Assembly (NCBI GenBank): GCA_964639765.1
Contig: CAZXEN010000051.1
Coordinates: 1 to 7,560 of the forward strand
Reading direction: 5' to 3'
Source of the DNA: Scybalousia_A sp964639765
GTDB lineage: Bacteria > Bacteroidota > Bacteroidia > Bacteroidales > P3
Length of the DNA stretch: 7,560 nucleotides
The notes beneath the pieces were generated by a model, which had not been told where the DNA came from, searched no databases, and saw only the letters and a list, made by a program, of their open reading frames with translations. Shown one piece after another: positions 5,921-7,560 of this stretch. The translations under genes were made by a program, and so were the position numbers. Numbering within the stretch: the first letter of the stretch is position 1; each line of letters starts with the position of its first letter.

Positions 5921-7560
5921 TTACCTTATTTCTATTTCATCTGCAAAAGTATGAGCAGGATAGCCTTTGCCCGGGTGGTCTTCAGGACACATTCCCACAC
6001 TTTTTGCAAATATTTTTATATAGCGGTATTTCTTTCCGTTGCTGTTTGAAGCCTGATAGTTGACAACTTTAGGATTGTCTGCAACATCGCTTTTCTGTAG
6101 GTCAGCAACTTTCGTCCATTCTTTTTCATCATTGGAAACGTAAGCCTCAACATATTGCGGCAGAAATATCCAAGAGCCTTCTTCGTCAAGAAAGTTGATG
6201 GATATGTTTTTGATTTCTGTCTTGCTGTCCAAATCCACAACAACTTCATAATCCTTTCCTAATGTACCCACCCAGCGGTCATAGCTTTTTTTATTGCCTG
6301 TCAATCCGTCAGTAAGAGCATATTGGTATCCTCCGTTGTATTGAGGGTTGATGTTTTTCATCTTGTAGGTTTTGCCTGTGGCTTTGTTGATATGGTATTC
6401 GGCCGAAAGGATAGGGGAGAAGTGTCTCTCATCTTTGTATGCAAAAGCCTTAAGCGTGGTGTTTTTGTCTAAGGATATAGGTTTTTTGTATATCTTTGAA
6501 GAAGAGGAAGGCTCTTTTCCGTCAAGTGTATAATAGATTTTGCCGTCTTTCAGAGGAGACGAAAGAGAAATAATTATCCTGTTCTTTTTTCTTTCGCTTG
6601 TGGATGTTACTGCAAAATGGGACTTGGAATAATTTACTCTCATATTATCATAACAGACAAGCAAAGAATTTAGCCTGTCTACAAAATCGTCGTAATCTTT
6701 TACATTCTCCCCGCTCCAGGCTCTTTCACTTAAAGCAGCCATACGAGGGAAATCGTTGTATTCCAGCAGTTCGCTGCTTGCAATGTATTCTGTCCAAGTA
6801 CAGGCTTGCATTCCCATTATATATTTTGCTGCCTTGCTTTTCTTCAAAACATCGGCTATAGGCTCGTAGGTATAGACTTTTTTTAGTGGAGTGAATCCTC
6901 CGAAACTTAAAGGCTCTGTAGCAGCCACACCTTGATAGAAATTGAAATAAAGATAGGCAGAAGGCACCATTATGGCATAGTTTCCTTGCTTGGCAGCGTT
7001 TATTCCGCCTTGTTCCCCTTGCCAAGAAAGTATGGTTGCGTCTTTGTCAACACCTTTGTCCAATATTTCGTCCCAACCAATGATTTTTCTACCCTTGGTT
7101 TTCAGATAATCTTCTACTCTTTGTGTGAAATAACCCTGAAACATATTTACATCGCTTATTCCCAAACGCTTCATGTTGGCTTGACAAGCAGGACATTCTG
7201 CCCAACGAGTTGTAGGACATTCATCGCCTCCTATGTGTATGTATTCAGAAGGGAACAGTTCACATACTTCATCCAGTACATCTTCTATAAAATGGAATGT
7301 GGCTTCTTTTGAACACATGACATTTTCGAAAACACCCCAAGAGCAGACAACATCTTCCTGTTCTCCTCGGCAAGAAAACTCAGGATAGGCACTCATTGCA
7401 GCAGAAGCATGGCCGGGTATCTCTATTTCAGGGATAATGTTGATGTGTCTTTGTTTCGCATATTCAACAATTTCTTTTATGTCTTCTTGTGTATAGTAGC
7501 CGCCATACTCTATGTTGTCAAACTTGTGTTCGCTTTCTGGTGCATCGCTGTAATGACCGA
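5921..7560 (-). CDS. Beta-N-acetylhexosaminidase, GH20 (5' end outside window)
   Basis: 545 residues are visible, open at the right window edge; the Met at 7396 is internal because family sequence continues upstream of it. The GH20 barrel is clear: IPEIEIPGH (42-50 of the visible part), then HIGGDE with the catalytic Asp112-Glu113 pair (7225-7220), in which Glu is the acid/base and Asp orients the substrate acetamido group. WDEIL, a Trp-containing strand (ILSWQGEQGG) and ALSERAWS close the barrel near residue 285. Next comes a chitobiase-type C-terminal domain (KIYYTLDGKEPS, about residues 330-395), then an F5/8-type-C/CBM32-like domain to the end (DRWVGTLG through ADEIEIR). The enzyme should release terminal GlcNAc or GalNAc from glycans outside the cytoplasm; an export signal would lie beyond the window. 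Missing the N-terminal part is due to the window edge, not gene damage. It is followed 41 bases later by the small membrane protein. Confidence 0.93.
   Translation of the reverse strand, partial: GHYSDAPESEHKFDNIEYGGYYTQEDIKEIVEYAKQRHINIIPEIEIPGHASAAMSAYPEFSCRGEQEDVVCSWGVFENVMCSKEATFHFIEDVLDEVCELFPSEYIHIGGDECPTTRWAECPACQANMKRLGISDVNMFQGYFTQRVEDYLKTKGRKIIGWDEILDKGVDKDATILSWQGEQGGINAAKQGNYAIMVPSAYLYFNFYQGVAATEPLSFGGFTPLKKVYTYEPIADVLKKSKAAKYIMGMQACTWTEYIASSELLEYNDFPRMAALSERAWSGENVKDYDDFVDRLNSLLVCYDNMRVNYSKSHFAVTSTSERKKNRIIISLSSPLKDGKIYYTLDGKEPSSSSKIYKKPISLDKNTTLKAFAYKDERHFSPILSAEYHINKATGKTYKMKNINPQYNGGYQYALTDGLTGNKKSYDRWVGTLGKDYEVVVDLDSKTEIKNISINFLDEEGSWIFLPQYVEAYVSNDEKEWTKVADLQKSDVADNPKVVNYQASNSNGKKYRYIKIFAKSVGMCPEDHPGKGYPAHTFADEIEIR

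Noticed and set aside
7394..7396. Met codon at 7396 as the start of the hexosaminidase gene
   Set aside because: The frame stays open to the window edge, and the 54 codons before it encode conserved GH20 sequence including IPEIEIPGH, so this Met is internal.
1..7560. CRISPR array, tRNA/rRNA genes or insertion sequence
   Set aside because: No regularly spaced repeats, no tRNA-like cloverleaf, no transposase motifs and no paired terminal repeats with target duplications were seen.

Overview
The window looks like a low-GC member of the Bacteroidota, probably Bacteroidales. The signs are start codons preceded by A-rich leaders rather than Shine-Dalgarno sites, a TAnnTTTG-type promoter, signal peptides ending just before Gln, a GH20 hexosaminidase with accessory domains, and an AAA-ATPase-like gene of the PF09820 type. 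Every gene I can support lies on the minus strand, so transcription runs from high to low coordinates. I see no tRNA, rRNA, CRISPR array or transposase.

In transcription order: (i) 7560-5921, the 3' part of a GH20 beta-N-acetylhexosaminidase with a chitobiase-type C-terminal domain and an F5/8-type-C-like domain, its 5' end outside the window; (ii) 5879-5382, a small four-helix membrane protein of unknown function; (iii) 5301-1202, a compact four-gene cluster with gaps of 24, 19 and 19 bases: an ECF-type sigma factor, a single-pass membrane protein that looks like its anti-sigma partner, an exported caspase-fold (C14) peptidase, and an exported FGE-sulfatase/C-type-lectin-fold protein; (iv) 1201-965, an intergenic region with a long imperfect hairpin and a Bacteroidetes-type promoter; (v) 964-1, the N-terminal 321 codons of an AAA-ATPase-like protein that runs off the window.

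The most interesting signal is at the 3' end of the FGE-sulfatase gene (about 1327-1205). This stretch is abruptly GC-rich. Its 24 presumed framework codons contain no A at all, while 15 codons at the surface-loop positions all end in C or T and encode mixed Ile, Asn, Phe, Tyr, Asp, Ser, His and Gly. That is the pattern expected of the variable region of a diversity-generating retroelement (DGR), where template AAY codons are randomised at adenines. No reverse transcriptase, Avd or template repeat is in the window, so the region would be a target served in trans or from a flank.

My working model, which is inference, is that the sigma/anti-sigma pair controls two exported proteins: a hypervariable binding protein and a caspase-like protease. 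This would be a regulated, diversifying recognition and effector module at the cell envelope. The GH20 gene and the AAA-ATPase-like gene are probably neighbours rather than parts of it.
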